Of a stretch of DNA of 64,000 bases, positions 1-10,546 are shown in pieces. Each line of letters begins with the position of its first letter. The stretch's first letter is position 1. The stretch is from Phyllostachys edulis (Eukaryota; Streptophyta; Magnoliopsida; Poales; Poaceae). The stretch spans positions 22,042,215 through 22,106,214 of the forward strand of contig CM070561.1 of assembly GCA_036346405.1 (NCBI GenBank). Reading direction: 5' to 3'. Position numbers and translations under genes: made by a program. The notes below the pieces were generated by a model. The model saw nothing but the letters and a program-made list of their open reading frames with translations, did not search any database and was not told the DNA's origin.

Positions 1-459
1 CGGTACAACCGCCATTAAAGGACTGGTACTACCGCACTGCGGTCGTACCGCTCACAACACTACGGTCGTACCGCACCTCGGAGAATCCCAAAATCTCCAA
101 AAACAACTCCTCTGGAAATTCCATACCACTCTCAAGCGGTCACACCGACATGCGGTTGAACCGCCAACCAAAGTGCGGTCGTACCGCTCCACAAGAAAAC
201 CAGAGCTCAAATACACCTTCTCTGGAATTTTGCAACCGCCACGAAAATTTCGGTATCACCGCGTCGCGGTACTACCGCCAACAAACTTGCGGTCATACCG
301 CACTTCGGTTGTACCACAGCTTCAACGCCAGACGGTGATTTTCAGACACTTCTCAAAACTCAGATTTCAACAAACCTTCAACACTATTGCCAATTGTCTC
401 ATCACCTAAGATCATGAGCATGTCCCCATGACATCCATAATGTCCTCATGACATCCACA
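1..459 (-). mobile_element. 3' LTR (partial) of a copia retrotransposon
   Basis: Read on the minus strand, an LTR begins with TGTGGATG at 459, directly after a polypurine tract, and runs out of the window at position 1. It carries several copies of an imperfect palindrome of the form GCGGTACGACCGC / GCGGTCGTACCGC (1-310). The same word occurs in the LTR at 5,989 and in the copia solo LTR at 13,591, which suggests related families. The short frames in this stretch are not genes. Confidence 0.6.
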
Positions 460-471
460 ATCTCCCCCTTG
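460..471 (-). promoter_or_regulatory. Polypurine tract of the copia element
   Basis: On the minus strand the sequence AAGGGGGAGAT lies directly upstream of the TG that opens the LTR. This is the usual position of the plus-strand DNA synthesis primer. Similar purine-rich words at about 795, 920, 1,660 and 2,281 are probably decayed or duplicated copies. Confidence 0.6.
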
Positions 472-3365
472 ATGAACACATTGGCAATATCCCAAAAATG
501 TAAGAATTGAGGTTTGAAAATGAAAAAACTTAACATTTTCGCGCAAAGGCTCAACTTGGCTCAAATACAGGAGAATGCAAAGAGAAAGACCAAGTTGGCT
601 TCAAAATAGTTTCAGCAAGTGAGACACGGCAGAAGAAGCAGAAAAAGCTTCAATTTCCAGAGAAGTGACAAAATCTCACTTAAGGTCCATATGAAAGAAC
701 AATTGTTCTATTTGACCTTAGATCATTGTGAGGCTACAAGAAATGCAATTCAGATTCAATTAAGACAAGAAGATCAAAAGAATGCAATTTAAATGCTCCC
801 CCTCACTATGATCACCATTTTACAAGAGAAATTTTCAAAATTTTCAGTTTCTCCCATTTTCTCCAGAAAGCTCCTAACTTCTTATTCTTACAAAACTTCT
901 CCTCCTTAACATCCTGAACTTCTCCCCCTTAACCTGAAAGCTCTTTTTCACATTTTTGCCAAAACTTCTCCCTCTTTGACAATGGATTCATCAAGGAATT
1001 ATCCTTTCCTCTCATCCAGAGATAACAAGTGCAACAAGCAAGGAAGAAGCAAAAGAAAGAAAGAGCATGCATAAAATGCAATGGGGTGGCTACATTTTTG
1101 TTTTGATTTTTTAATTTTTAGGTAAAAGAAGCTTTGGAGATTACTCAATTGAACAGGCTAGCATTTTTACCATTACTCAAGATACAACGAGCCTGATAAA
1201 GCTAGCAAGATCATGTTAAGACATATATAGCAAAGCTAGGCTAAAGAGCTCAATATACCACATGTTGTTGGATAAAATTAAGCAATGCTTCAAAATTAGC
1301 AAGTTCAACAACAGGTATCCTAAAGTGATAATGGCCATGTTAGAATGTCAATGTGAGATCCAGAAGCTAGCAAAGGCCATCTTAGAGACAAAAAGTCCTG
1401 AATTGAATCATTTAGCTCAATTTTTTTTGTCAAAAGCCCAAATTTCAATTGTTCCTCATTTGCAATGAATATTCAAGTTGATTAAATGTCTATCTTAGTA
1501 AAGAAGATCCTGGACTAGGAGCCATCCACAACCTCTTCCTAAGCTTTAACCAATTTTGACAAATTGCATTTTTAGCCATGTGCTAGATCTCAAGCCTTGC
1601 CGCGACCATCCCAAGCAACAAAAGCTTAAAAGAGTGGTCTAGGTCATCCAAAACTCCCCCCTGAGTTCATGCCTAGTACAATGGCAAGCCGTCTCATGAG
1701 AAAGGATTGGTGAGATCAGTTTTTTCACACAAAAGAGATCATTTATCATCTTGCACAAGGGCTGTTTTTGATTATTTCAAGAACTGAAAGCTCAAAAATG
1801 TTCAATACTAGATTCTAGAGCTAACAAAGCAATTTTGACAGGGCCAATATCACAAAAGGATCACTAATTGTGCAACTAGCTAAAAGATCCACAAATTGCT
1901 ATTTTCAGTTCAGGTTATATTAAAGTTCTAGCTCATTTAGCAAAGACATTGCTGCACATGTCAAAGCATGATAATTCTAGCAAGTCAAAGAACTAGACAC
2001 GATCTTGAGCAAGAATTTGAAATACTAAAGCTCAAGAGGGTAATAAGTAAAGCTTCATCAATTAAAAGACAGAAGCGGTAAAGCTTATATTACAATGCAT
2101 CTTTTTGGATTTTTCATATGTATGCAATATGATACAATGAGATGCACAAAAGACTTAAAAGCCTAAAAGATCAAAAAGATCAAAAGAAGATACCACTTGA
2201 AGAAGGTATCAGAAAAGATCCACAAAAGTTCAAATGAACAAGGAAAGTTCAAATGAACAAGGAAAGTCCAGAAAAGAACTAACTCCCCCTCAAACCAACC
2301 CATAGGGATAAATTATCCCTAACTTGCATCTCAAGGTGGCAAACCTTGTTGGGTCAAAAAGGCTTTGAGAGGAGATCTGCCAATTGTGCCTTGGACTCCA
2401 CAAAAACTAGCACAAAGACTTCAAACACCACACGATCTCTAGGAAAAGCAACTCAAAAAGCTAGGGAGCGAAACACCAACACCAAAAAGCTTACAGGCAA
2501 CTCAAAAACCTGCTAACACTAGTGATTGGGAGACAAGCTCGACCTAGGCTGTGAGAGAAGTGCATCCTAGAAAACATGGGATAAGAAGAGTGCCTAGAAA
2601 AGACACGTGCTAGAACAGAGCCTCCTATCTACCTTGAACCCAACAAACCCAACACCTGACACAAACCAGATGCAATGCAAGGTAGACTAGGGATACCATA
2701 CACAAATGTAAGGTATAGAAGCTCAAACCTGAGTCCCACTGCTTGGCAGTGGGATGTAGTCAAGATGGATGAAGATACATTCCTTGAAGCTCCAGAAAGT
2801 AGTTGCGCTCACCCATCATCCTCATCTCAAATTCCTTTGTCTCCAAGAAGTGATAGCCAGCATTGAATGCACAAATAAAGAAGAACCAACAGCTGGAGTC
2901 TTTGACCACTTGTTGGACTACATGTTCTTCTTCTCAGCTGAAAGACTACACCAAAGAGACAGAAGAAGTCTATGCCTTGGTACTGGGTTAGTAAAACAAT
3001 ATATAGGGAAAACAGTACCAAGACACATGACTAGCAAGGATAGTAGCAAATGATCCAAAGCTCATAAAAGCATATAATCAAAAATTCAGAACAAGAGCAT
3101 GAAGATAAACAAATCAATTGCAGCACATGCTATCCAAGACATGATAAAGCTCAAACTATCCTTAATCCACAATAAGGCATAGGAGCAAGCAAACAAGCAC
3201 ATAGCATATCACCCATTATATACACAGTCAAAAGTAAAGCATGCTAGTGAAAGCTATGGCAAGACTCATGCATCCACAATTAACCGTAAGGCACAAAAAC
3301 CATGTAAGCATAAAGCATTTTAAGAGCAAATCATGAATGATGTATGCTAACATGGATATCAAGTG
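472..3365 (-). mobile_element. Non-coding internal region of the copia element
   Basis: This AT-rich stretch lies between gag and the polypurine tract. It contains no protease, integrase, reverse transcriptase or RNase H sequence in any frame, although an intact copia element carries about 4 kb of pol here. Several purine-rich tracts are present on the minus strand. The element is therefore non-autonomous, either by deletion of pol or as a family that lacks it. Confidence 0.5.
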
Positions 3366-3720
3366 AACATGTGGATACATACAGCAAACATCAACACGAG
3401 CAAGATAAATCATGTACAAATAGCACAGGCTCATAAAGACAAGACCAAGCTTATATACCCATGGAAGCAATGAACAACAGTTTAATACATGGATACATAA
3501 GCAAGAATCAACATGAGCAAGATAATAAGAGTACAAGACAGCACAAGCTCATGATGACAAAACCAAACTCATACACCCATGAAAATAAAGAACAACAATA
3601 TGATACATGGATATACAAGCAAGGTAAAGGCATGATGAAAGATATCAAAGGAATAACACATGCCAATATGATACAAGTGAGCACAAAGACAAGCACAACA
3701 TGCCAATAAAGAATAATCAT
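3366..3720. repeat. Tandem repeat, unit about 119 bp, roughly three copies
   Basis: Units start near 3,366, 3,486 and 3,604, each opening with a variant of 'acatggatacat'. The first two align along most of their length, for example 'cacgagcaagata' with 'catgagcaagata' and 'atatacccatgg' with 'atacacccatga'. The third aligns only in part. The array lies in the non-coding interior of the copia element. Confidence 0.55.
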
Positions 3721-3900
3721 GAAAGATAAGGGCATGAAGGTATAGGATAGCTCACCAGACATGTGAAAGCACCAATCATGAAAGCATATGCCTCTTGGAG
3801 GCCATCGTTGAGCTGGAGAACCATCAAGTGTCCCGATCATGTGATGAAGCAAAAGATCAGAATCTTTAAGTCCATGTTCTCCAACCCGCATTCTTGGTAC

Positions 3901-5936
3901 CTACACATGAGAAAGGCAAGGTGTCCAAGTCTTGGATCCCAAAGGGTTAGAGAGTAAATGCTTGGGAACCCAAACCTTGGATACACCACCACCAGAAGCA
4001 GTTGAAACATTATGTGAGTTAGCATGATGCGAATGATTTTCCATGCGAGAAGATCCAACATCATTCTTGAAGGCATGCCGCGAGTGGACAGCTCGATGAG
4101 GAAAACGAGGTCCATCTCTAGGAAAGCGGCGATGGCCTTGCTTGAAGGCACCAAGATGAGAACCAATAGAAGCATAAAAAAAACTCACACAACCTCGTCG
4201 TGGGTGTGTACCTCGATGAACAAAACGAGATCCACCTCTTGGAAAACGACAGAAATCCTACCTCAGGGCACCTCATGGACCAAAACCAAAACCACACAAA
4301 CCATGTCCACGGTGCTATCCGACGCCACTAGAAAAGGTGTCAAAGAAGCCATCAACAAATCGAGTCTTCATGCTTGGCTCTTTAGTGTGCATGTCATGAG
4401 AAAGACTATGCCCACTAGGAGACTTAGAAGCATGAGCTCGACGCAAATGTTTTGCACGCCGAAAATAGAAATCTACATGATATCCATTCTTTCCACAAAA
4501 TGAGCAATGGTGTAAAGGTCTTCTAGGAGACACGGTCCGAGAGGACGGAGCACCATTGTTGCTCAAGGAAGAAGTCTTGGAAGAACTAGCATCATGACTC
4601 GTCCTCGTATCGACACTAGACACACACATGCCATGAGAAAGACTATTTGTGTTCCTAGAGGTACGACGACGCACTCGACGCTCATGTTTCAAACGGCGAA
4701 AGCAAAACTCGAAAGTGTGTCCATTTTTCTTACAAAAGGTGCAATGGTACTTCCTTTTTGAAGATGTAGTACCATTTAAAGAAGAAGCACCTTTGTCTTT
4801 TGAAATCCCTTGGACAACACAAGAGGAGTTCGAAAGAGTCGAATCTCCTAAAGAAGAGCTATCTAGAGTGATGGCACAAAAACCAACATTAAGTGACTCA
4901 CGTTCAGCACAAAAAGACTCCAACTCCGAATGCAAAGATGCAAGAAAAATCTTAAAAACATCAATCTCGGAGTGAAAGCAAATACAGGAGTCACATGACT
5001 TGGCGCTCATATCATCGCGCAAAGACTCAATCTTGCTCTTCAAAGAAATGCAAGATGTGCAAGAAGTTAATGATGCTTTTGTATTAAGCAAGCAATTCAA
5101 AGCATCAATTTCATTTTCTAAACAAGCACAATTCTTTCAAGAGACTAAACCATCCTTAAGCAATTTTCATGTTGTAAGCACATGCTACAAGGCCTAGCTT
5201 CAATTTCAATAATCTCAGCCCTAGCATTTTCTAATTGCTCAAGATGCATGTAATTAGTCAATTTAAGCTTCTCAATTTCAACAAGCATGCCTACACAAGA
5301 ATCACAATTATTTCTAGCCATAGAACTAAGATTGCCTATTTCTAACTTAAAATTATCAAGCTCATGATGTAAGGCAACACAAGAATCACATGGCATAGAA
5401 GCATTTAATTTCAACAATTCATTTTCAGATTTTAGGCATGCAAGTGAATTATTCAAGTTCTCCATGTCTACAAGCAATGAATCATAAGCATTCATGGAGG
5501 TTTTCAATTTGGACAGCTCATGAGACAGATCACCCTTTTCTCTTTTTAGCAATTTCATTTTCTTCCTAAGAGCATGCAATTTATATTCATATGAAATCAA
5601 GCTATCAATGAGTTTTTCCTTGCTCACCTTGCTTAGCTTGAGTAGGGGATCGTCCTCAGAAGAGTCATCATCAATAAGCTCTCCATCATGTTCATCCTCA
5701 ATCGCTACTGCACATTCACCAATGGGCTCCTTCTCCTTAGGCTCTAAGCGTATCTCATCTCTGAAACTAGGACAATCAAATCAAAAGAGATAGCCACAAA
5801 TATCGCAGGAGAATTCCTCATTAACAGACATCATAAAAATCTTATGTTCAAGCCTCTTGTCATGACAGACATCAACGGCAAAAGAACCACGACAAGATGC
5901 AAAGAAGCGCTCACAAGTCCTCATATTAGTCGCCAT
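3901..5936 (-). pseudogene. Copia gag remnant with zinc knuckle, frameshifted
   Basis: This is a decayed capsid/nucleocapsid gene of a Ty1/copia element, read in four minus-strand segments (5936-5781, 5627-5145, 5100-4315, 4188-3901) separated by stops and frameshifts. The likely ATG is at 5,936, 39 bp past the primer binding site. The middle segments are coiled-coil-like and contain repeated C-x2-C motifs (CDSC, CTSC, CSMC). A CCHC zinc knuckle (C-x2-C-x4-H-x4-C) lies near the middle of the 5100-4315 segment. A second knuckle follows in the same segment, but its His and last Cys have been lost. The last segment holds WVPKHLLSNPLGSKTW, a phrase I associate with the gag-pol junction of grass copia elements. 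No pol follows. Confidence 0.7.
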
Positions 5937-5974
5937 GCTCAAAGATCGGTTAAGATCACAAAAGAGCAAACGAG

Positions 5975-5986
5975 GCTCTGATACCA
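5975..5986 (-). promoter_or_regulatory. Primer binding site, initiator tRNA-Met type
   Basis: The minus strand reads TGGTATCAGAGC, complementary to the 3' end of plant initiator tRNA-Met. It sits 2 bp inside the LTR, which ends ...CCTACA at 5,989. This fixes the orientation of the element and the inner end of its LTR. Confidence 0.85.
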
Positions 5987-5988
5987 CT

Positions 5989-7100
5989 TGTAGGACCGGA
6001 AAGGCGACTAGAGGGGGGTGAATAGGGGCACCAAATTCTTTTTCACTTTGAATGGATTCAACCTGTAAATCACTTCAATAGCTATGAGAGCTATGAAGAT
6101 CAATGATTAAGCACAGAGAAAGTCTTGTGTTGAATCCACTCCTAACCCCCAAAGCTCAGCAAACAAAATCGAGGAAGAGCTGAAGAAATCAGGAAAATCG
6201 GTACAACCACAGGCAAACGGGCGGTCATACCAATGTTCGGTACAACAGCAGGCAAACGGGCGGTCGTACCAATGTTCGGTACAACCAAAGTTATAAGGGC
6301 GGTCGTACCGATTGTCCTGGAATAGCCCAACGACGAAAACTAAAATTGGCACAACTTTTAAACCACTTGGCCAAACTCTATGACATTTGAAACATAACTT
6401 CTCTAGGAGGTTAGGAACCTATTCCAATCAAAGATTGAGTACATCCAGAAAAAGGTTCCAACCTTTTTCTATTTGAACGAAGAATGTTTCAAAACTGAGT
6501 TTCAAATCTAAACATGATCTAAACCTTGCTCGTGGGTAACGAATGATCAAGATGGTCTTAGATGCACTCCCACAAGACACAGCAAGGTAGATCACAGCAA
6601 GAAACCAAAGAGAAACTCGCAGATCAAGAAAAGCCCCAAATCATCAAATAAAGAGGATGAACACAAAAACGAAATAGAGACTCATCTTGCAAAATCTGGT
6701 TAGATTGATTTGGATAGATGATTGTTGTTTACAGCCACTCCATCTAGGAGGACAAAGCTCACCACGTGAGCACACACTCAATCCAAACCCTAGAAACCCT
6801 AGCCTCTTCTTTCTTTCCCAAAACCCTAAACACACAATAGGGCTCTCAAAATGGCCAAAGGGTCTTAAGTGCAACCAGCACTTAGCCCTTATATAGTAGA
6901 GGCTAGATCCTAGAGAATATTCCATTAGGGCACCCATTAAACCCTAACACATAATGGGTTAACACACGCACGCATCTCAAAGCGTCGTCTTCGTTTTCGA
7001 TTGACCTAAACCGCTTCACCATGCGTCGACCCGCGCTGTGGTTTAGCCAAAGGCCACCAAGGCGGTATTTGGTGAAATTACCAAAATACCCCTTCTCGAT
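5989..7100 (-). mobile_element. 5' LTR of the copia element (outer end unresolved)
   Basis: On the minus strand the LTR ends with 'cacccccctctagtcg...CCTACA' at 5,989, an ending typical of this grass copia group. It contains GGTACGACC-type palindromes at 6,190-6,320. The outer (U3) end is not clear: the sequence grades into the leader of the next element somewhere between about 6,960 and 7,165, and I found no target duplication. Its U3 could not be matched to the partial LTR at 1-459, so the two LTRs may not be a pair. Confidence 0.5.
6889..6896 (-). promoter_or_regulatory. Putative TATA box in the copia 5' LTR
   Basis: The minus strand reads CTACTATATAAGGGC, a good TATA match. It lies about 900 bp before the LTR's inner end, where a U3 promoter is expected. 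Confidence 0.45.
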
Positions 7101-7164
7101 CCTTCTCCCAGAATCGAGTCCACAGATCGTGAAGCAATCCCATGCTTCACCACGTGTAGGTTGA

Positions 7165-7564
7165 TCAACGGCTCCATGTCGTCATGTCAGGTTGGACTAC
7201 CTCAGGTCGATTTGAACATTCGGAGGGAGAACCCTCATCATGCTCTGAGCCTACCTTGGGACAGTCCTTGATATGGTCGGATTGTACCCTTGCCCTCTGA
7301 GAAAGCTGGTTCCTCATCTGGACGTATCGTTGCGGGGGATAATGATCCCTCCTCAACTCCATCCATGGGATGGTGTCCTGGATAATGATCCTTGGAGGCG
7401 ACATCACCATCGGATGATGCATCACTTGGCTCGTAGTTGAAACCGGCATCCATGTCAATATCTGCGTAATCGGCCAAGTCGAACTAGTTCTCCTCGTTCC
7501 ACTCTCCTGCCATGAGAGCATGAGAGTTTGGAAAAGCCGAAGGAAAGCTGATGACTCGAGGATC
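7165..7564 (-). mobile_element. Leader region of an LTR retrotransposon, with a 79-codon frame
   Basis: This lies directly inside the LTR at 7,583-8,141 and its primer binding site. It holds a minus-strand frame (7477-7238) encoding an acidic 79-residue peptide rich in Asp, Ser and Pro. The peptide could be the start of a gag protein, but I do not recognise it. The rest of the element is missing to the left, where copia sequence takes over. Confidence 0.4.
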
Positions 7565-7582
7565 CCCACAGTCGGTGCCAAT
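7564..7582 (-). promoter_or_regulatory. Putative primer binding site, TGGCACCGACTGTGGGG
   Basis: The minus strand carries TTGGCACCGACTGTGGGG immediately after the LTR end (...ACCGACA). This is the position of a primer binding site, and similar TGGCRCCG words occur in plant gypsy elements. I cannot name the tRNA with confidence. Confidence 0.5.
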
Positions 7583-8141
7583 TGTCGGTGTTTTATAACC
7601 GAACTTACGTAAAGATTGTTTGATTCGGGGGTTCCTCTAGGCTCAAAATCACACAGAGATAGAGTTGATGGAGATTATTGTGGGAGTAGTAAAGGTCTCC
7701 TTAATGTATCAGATCGTGGAGCCGTTGATGGAGATTATTGTGGGAGTAGTAACATTCCCACGTTGCCAGGCTATTATCACCATAACGGGGAGTTTAAATC
7801 GTGCTGTTATTCCGGAGAATAACAGCGTAATTGATTGCTCATATCCTTGGATACGGTACAAAAGATTCCCTGATCGACTAGGCCCACATGTCTGTGAGCC
7901 CTATCGATCAGGGACTAATCGTAGTAGGACTTATGATCATGGGATAGTCTTAGAAGGACTTACAACTATGGGGTAGCCGTAGGAGGACTTACGACTACTA
8001 GGTGGTTGTAGAAGAACTTATGACCACCAGCTTCTCCCTTATGACTATTAAGGGGTATACTCAAGAGTTATACGACGTCATTATTATCTATAATATGGAT
8101 TATAGATAAATGATTAAATGAGGATTATTATATCCTCATCA
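7583..8141 (-). mobile_element. LTR (559 bp) inserted in the gypsy pol gene
   Basis: On the minus strand the LTR opens with TGATGAGG at 8,141 and closes with ACCGACA at 7,583. It interrupts the gypsy pol frame immediately after the RNase H residues SFPY, so the insertion point is known to the base. The flanking 5 bp (gtatg, 8142-8146) should be the target duplication, but the other copy is lost with the element's missing half. The LTR contains two copies of a 26 bp direct repeat (gttgatggagattattgtgg and following bases, near 7,665 and 7,724) and a series of related 'gga cttac/tatgac' words (7,900-8,050). Confidence 0.65.
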
Positions 8142-9434
8142 GTATGGAAATGACTCAATAAATTTTACACATTTTGCATGTCGTTTTTTTTTGTTTAGCT
8201 TGACTTCTAATATGTTTCAACGATTCATGGTCAGAATGGATAACAAACATTTTGGGCCATAAATAATGTTGCCAAGTTTCAAGCACATGAACTAAAGCAT
8301 ACAATTCCTTATCATAAGTAGAATAGTTCAGACTTGGACCACTTAATTTTTCGCTAAAATATGCAACCGGCTTACCTACTTGAATCAACACGCCTCCAAT
8401 CCCAATTCAACTAGCATCACACTCTAACTCAAAAGTCTTGCCAAAATCTAGGAGTAGGAGTAGTAGGGCGTGGGTGAGTTTCTCCTTCAACAAGTTGAAT
8501 GCATCTCTTACGCAGGCCCCCATTTGAAGGGCATTCCTTTCTTTGTCAACTTGTTCAGTGGGGCAGCAATGGTGTTGAAATCCCTAACAAAATGTCAATA
8601 GAACCTTGCAAGACCAAGAAAGCTTCTCACCTGTGTGATAGTCTCAGGGGTCGGCCAACTCTTTATGGCTTCAATTTTCTCTTCATCCACCTCTATTCCC
8701 TGTGGAGGAACAACGTAGCTAAGAAAAGACACTCGATTCGTGCGAAAGGTGCACTTCTCAAGGTTACCAAACAAACATGTATCTCTCAAAGCATTAAAAA
8801 CAGAACGTAAATGATCCATGTGTTCTTCATATGACTTGCTATAGATTAGAATATCATCAAAATAAACCACCACAAATTTTCCAATGAATACATGCAAAAC
8901 TTCGTTCATCAAATGCATGAAAGTGCTAGATGCATTAGTTAAACCAAAAGGCATCACTAACCACTCATATAGTCCGAACTTAGTTTTAAATGCCGTTTTC
9001 CATTCATCTCCCAATTTCATTCTAATCTGGTGGTACCCACTACGCAAGTCAATCTTTGTGAAAATAAGAGAACCACTCAACTCATCAAGCATGTCGTCTA
9101 ACCTAGGAATAGGATGATGATACTGTATTGTGATATTATTAATGGCTCTACAATCAACACACATACGCCAACTACCGTCTTTCTTAGGAACCAAAAGAAC
9201 AGGAACATCACAAGGACTAAGGCTTTCCCATATGTACCCTCGGTCCAAAAGATCTTGGACTTGTTACTGAATTTCCTTAGTCTCCTCCGGATTGGTCCTA
9301 TACGCTGCATGGTTTGGCAAAGTCGCTCCCAGAATTAAGTTAATTTGGTGTTCAATCCCTCTAATAGGTGGCAGTCCTAGGGGTATCACAGCTGGAAACA
9401 CATTCTCTTACTCCTGCAAAAGGTTAGTGACATC
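8142..9434 (-). pseudogene. Ty3/gypsy pol remnant: reverse transcriptase and RNase H
   Basis: This is the polymerase part of a gypsy polyprotein, read on the minus strand. Reverse transcriptase landmarks run in order from 9,248 to 8,595: VPKKDGSWRMCVDCRAIN, a TKIDLRSGYHQIR block, the MPFGLTNA block, and the catalytic YFDDILIYS (Tyr-Phe-Asp-Asp intact). An RNase H segment follows at 8391-8155 (YFSEKLSG, YDKELYALV, VIHSDHESL). A frameshift at a run of A/T near 8,190 and an in-frame stop near 9,265 show decay. The frame ends where the LTR at 8,141 is inserted, so integrase is missing. Upstream coding continues at 13,194 beyond a solo LTR. Confidence 0.85.
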
Positions 9435-9891
9435 TGTAACAGCCCCAGATTTAATGAACAGTAATAAAATGTTTTTCAGAGCATTTCTGGTCATTTTGAG
9501 AGTTTGGGCCAATTGTTACATTTTTAAACCTTCTTTTTCAATCCAATCTATTCGTCCAAAATATTTATTTAAGTATTTCAAAATAATAAACAGTGGTTTA
9601 CAAAATTTATCTGGGACCTATATCATCCCAGTAGCCTCCTTGTAAGATTTCGTGATTTTACAAATTTATTTGATATTTTTAAACCCCCGGTCAAAGTTTG
9701 GAAGTTTAGTTTTGAGTTCAAGTCAACCTTGAACCCAAACCCAGTCTCTGGCACTGTAGCGACTCGAGCTACTTGGGCTTAAGTCCAACCTGTGCCTTTG
9801 GAAATCGGCTCTGTCACGTTTCACACCCAGCCAAACCCTAGATCAATCTCCACCGTTGGATCTGATGCGAACGGGCTAGATGCGTTGGACC

Positions 9892-10275
9892 GTTCGGACC
9901 ATCCGAACGCGCCATCAAATCTGTACCGTTAGATTCGAATCAAATGGTGCGTAATTTATCGGGCCACGCCTTTTTCATCAGATAAAACCCAAAGTGCGCG
10001 TGAGCCTTTGGATTCAGATTTAACGGCCATGATCAATTGGGCCATTCGGACCGTCCGAAGGCGCCATGATTGTGAGCCGTTGGATTTAATTTGAAGAGCT
10101 GAGATCAATTGGGCCGTTCGGACCGTCCGAACAGCCCGTTGATCTCAACCATTGATTTCAGATCCAACCGCGCCACCCTTTTTGGGTTTAAACCCAATCA
10201 CGCGCAGTTATTTGTGACCGTTGGATTTACATCCAACGCTTCTCTTCGAGTGGGCCGTTCGGACCGTCTGTAGTG
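9892..10275 (+). repeat. Four copies of a GTTCGGACCGTCCGAAC palindrome in the solo LTR
   Basis: Copies lie near 9,892, 10,044, 10,114 and 10,256, about 460-840 bp from the LTR start and upstream of the TATA box. They vary at one or two bases, and the last has lost one arm. Three other solo LTRs in the window carry the same box. Confidence 0.7.
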
Positions 10276-10538
10276 CCCCTCGAATCTCAGTCATTCATTG
10301 TTGATCACGCGGTCAGATTTTGTTTGAGCCATTGTGTTGTATCTTCACTGAGGCTGACAGTGGGGCCCGCATGTCAGTGGCTCACCGTCGTCTTCTCTGT
10401 GCCACCAAGGCATTTTCGAGCACATCGTCGTTGCGGTGGCGCCGCAGCAAGCATTTTGCTGCATGCAATTAACACTTGTCATTCTTTTGCTACTGTGAGG
10501 AGACACACGCGCTACCTTGGCTTCTCTAGCGAAATGGG

Positions 10539-10546
10539 TATAAAAA
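10539..10546 (+). promoter_or_regulatory. Putative TATA box of the solo LTR
   Basis: The sequence GGGTATAAAAACCCTAG is a strong TATA match in plus orientation, about 1.1 kb from the LTR start and downstream of the palindromic boxes. It is the likely retrotransposon promoter. Confidence 0.5.
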
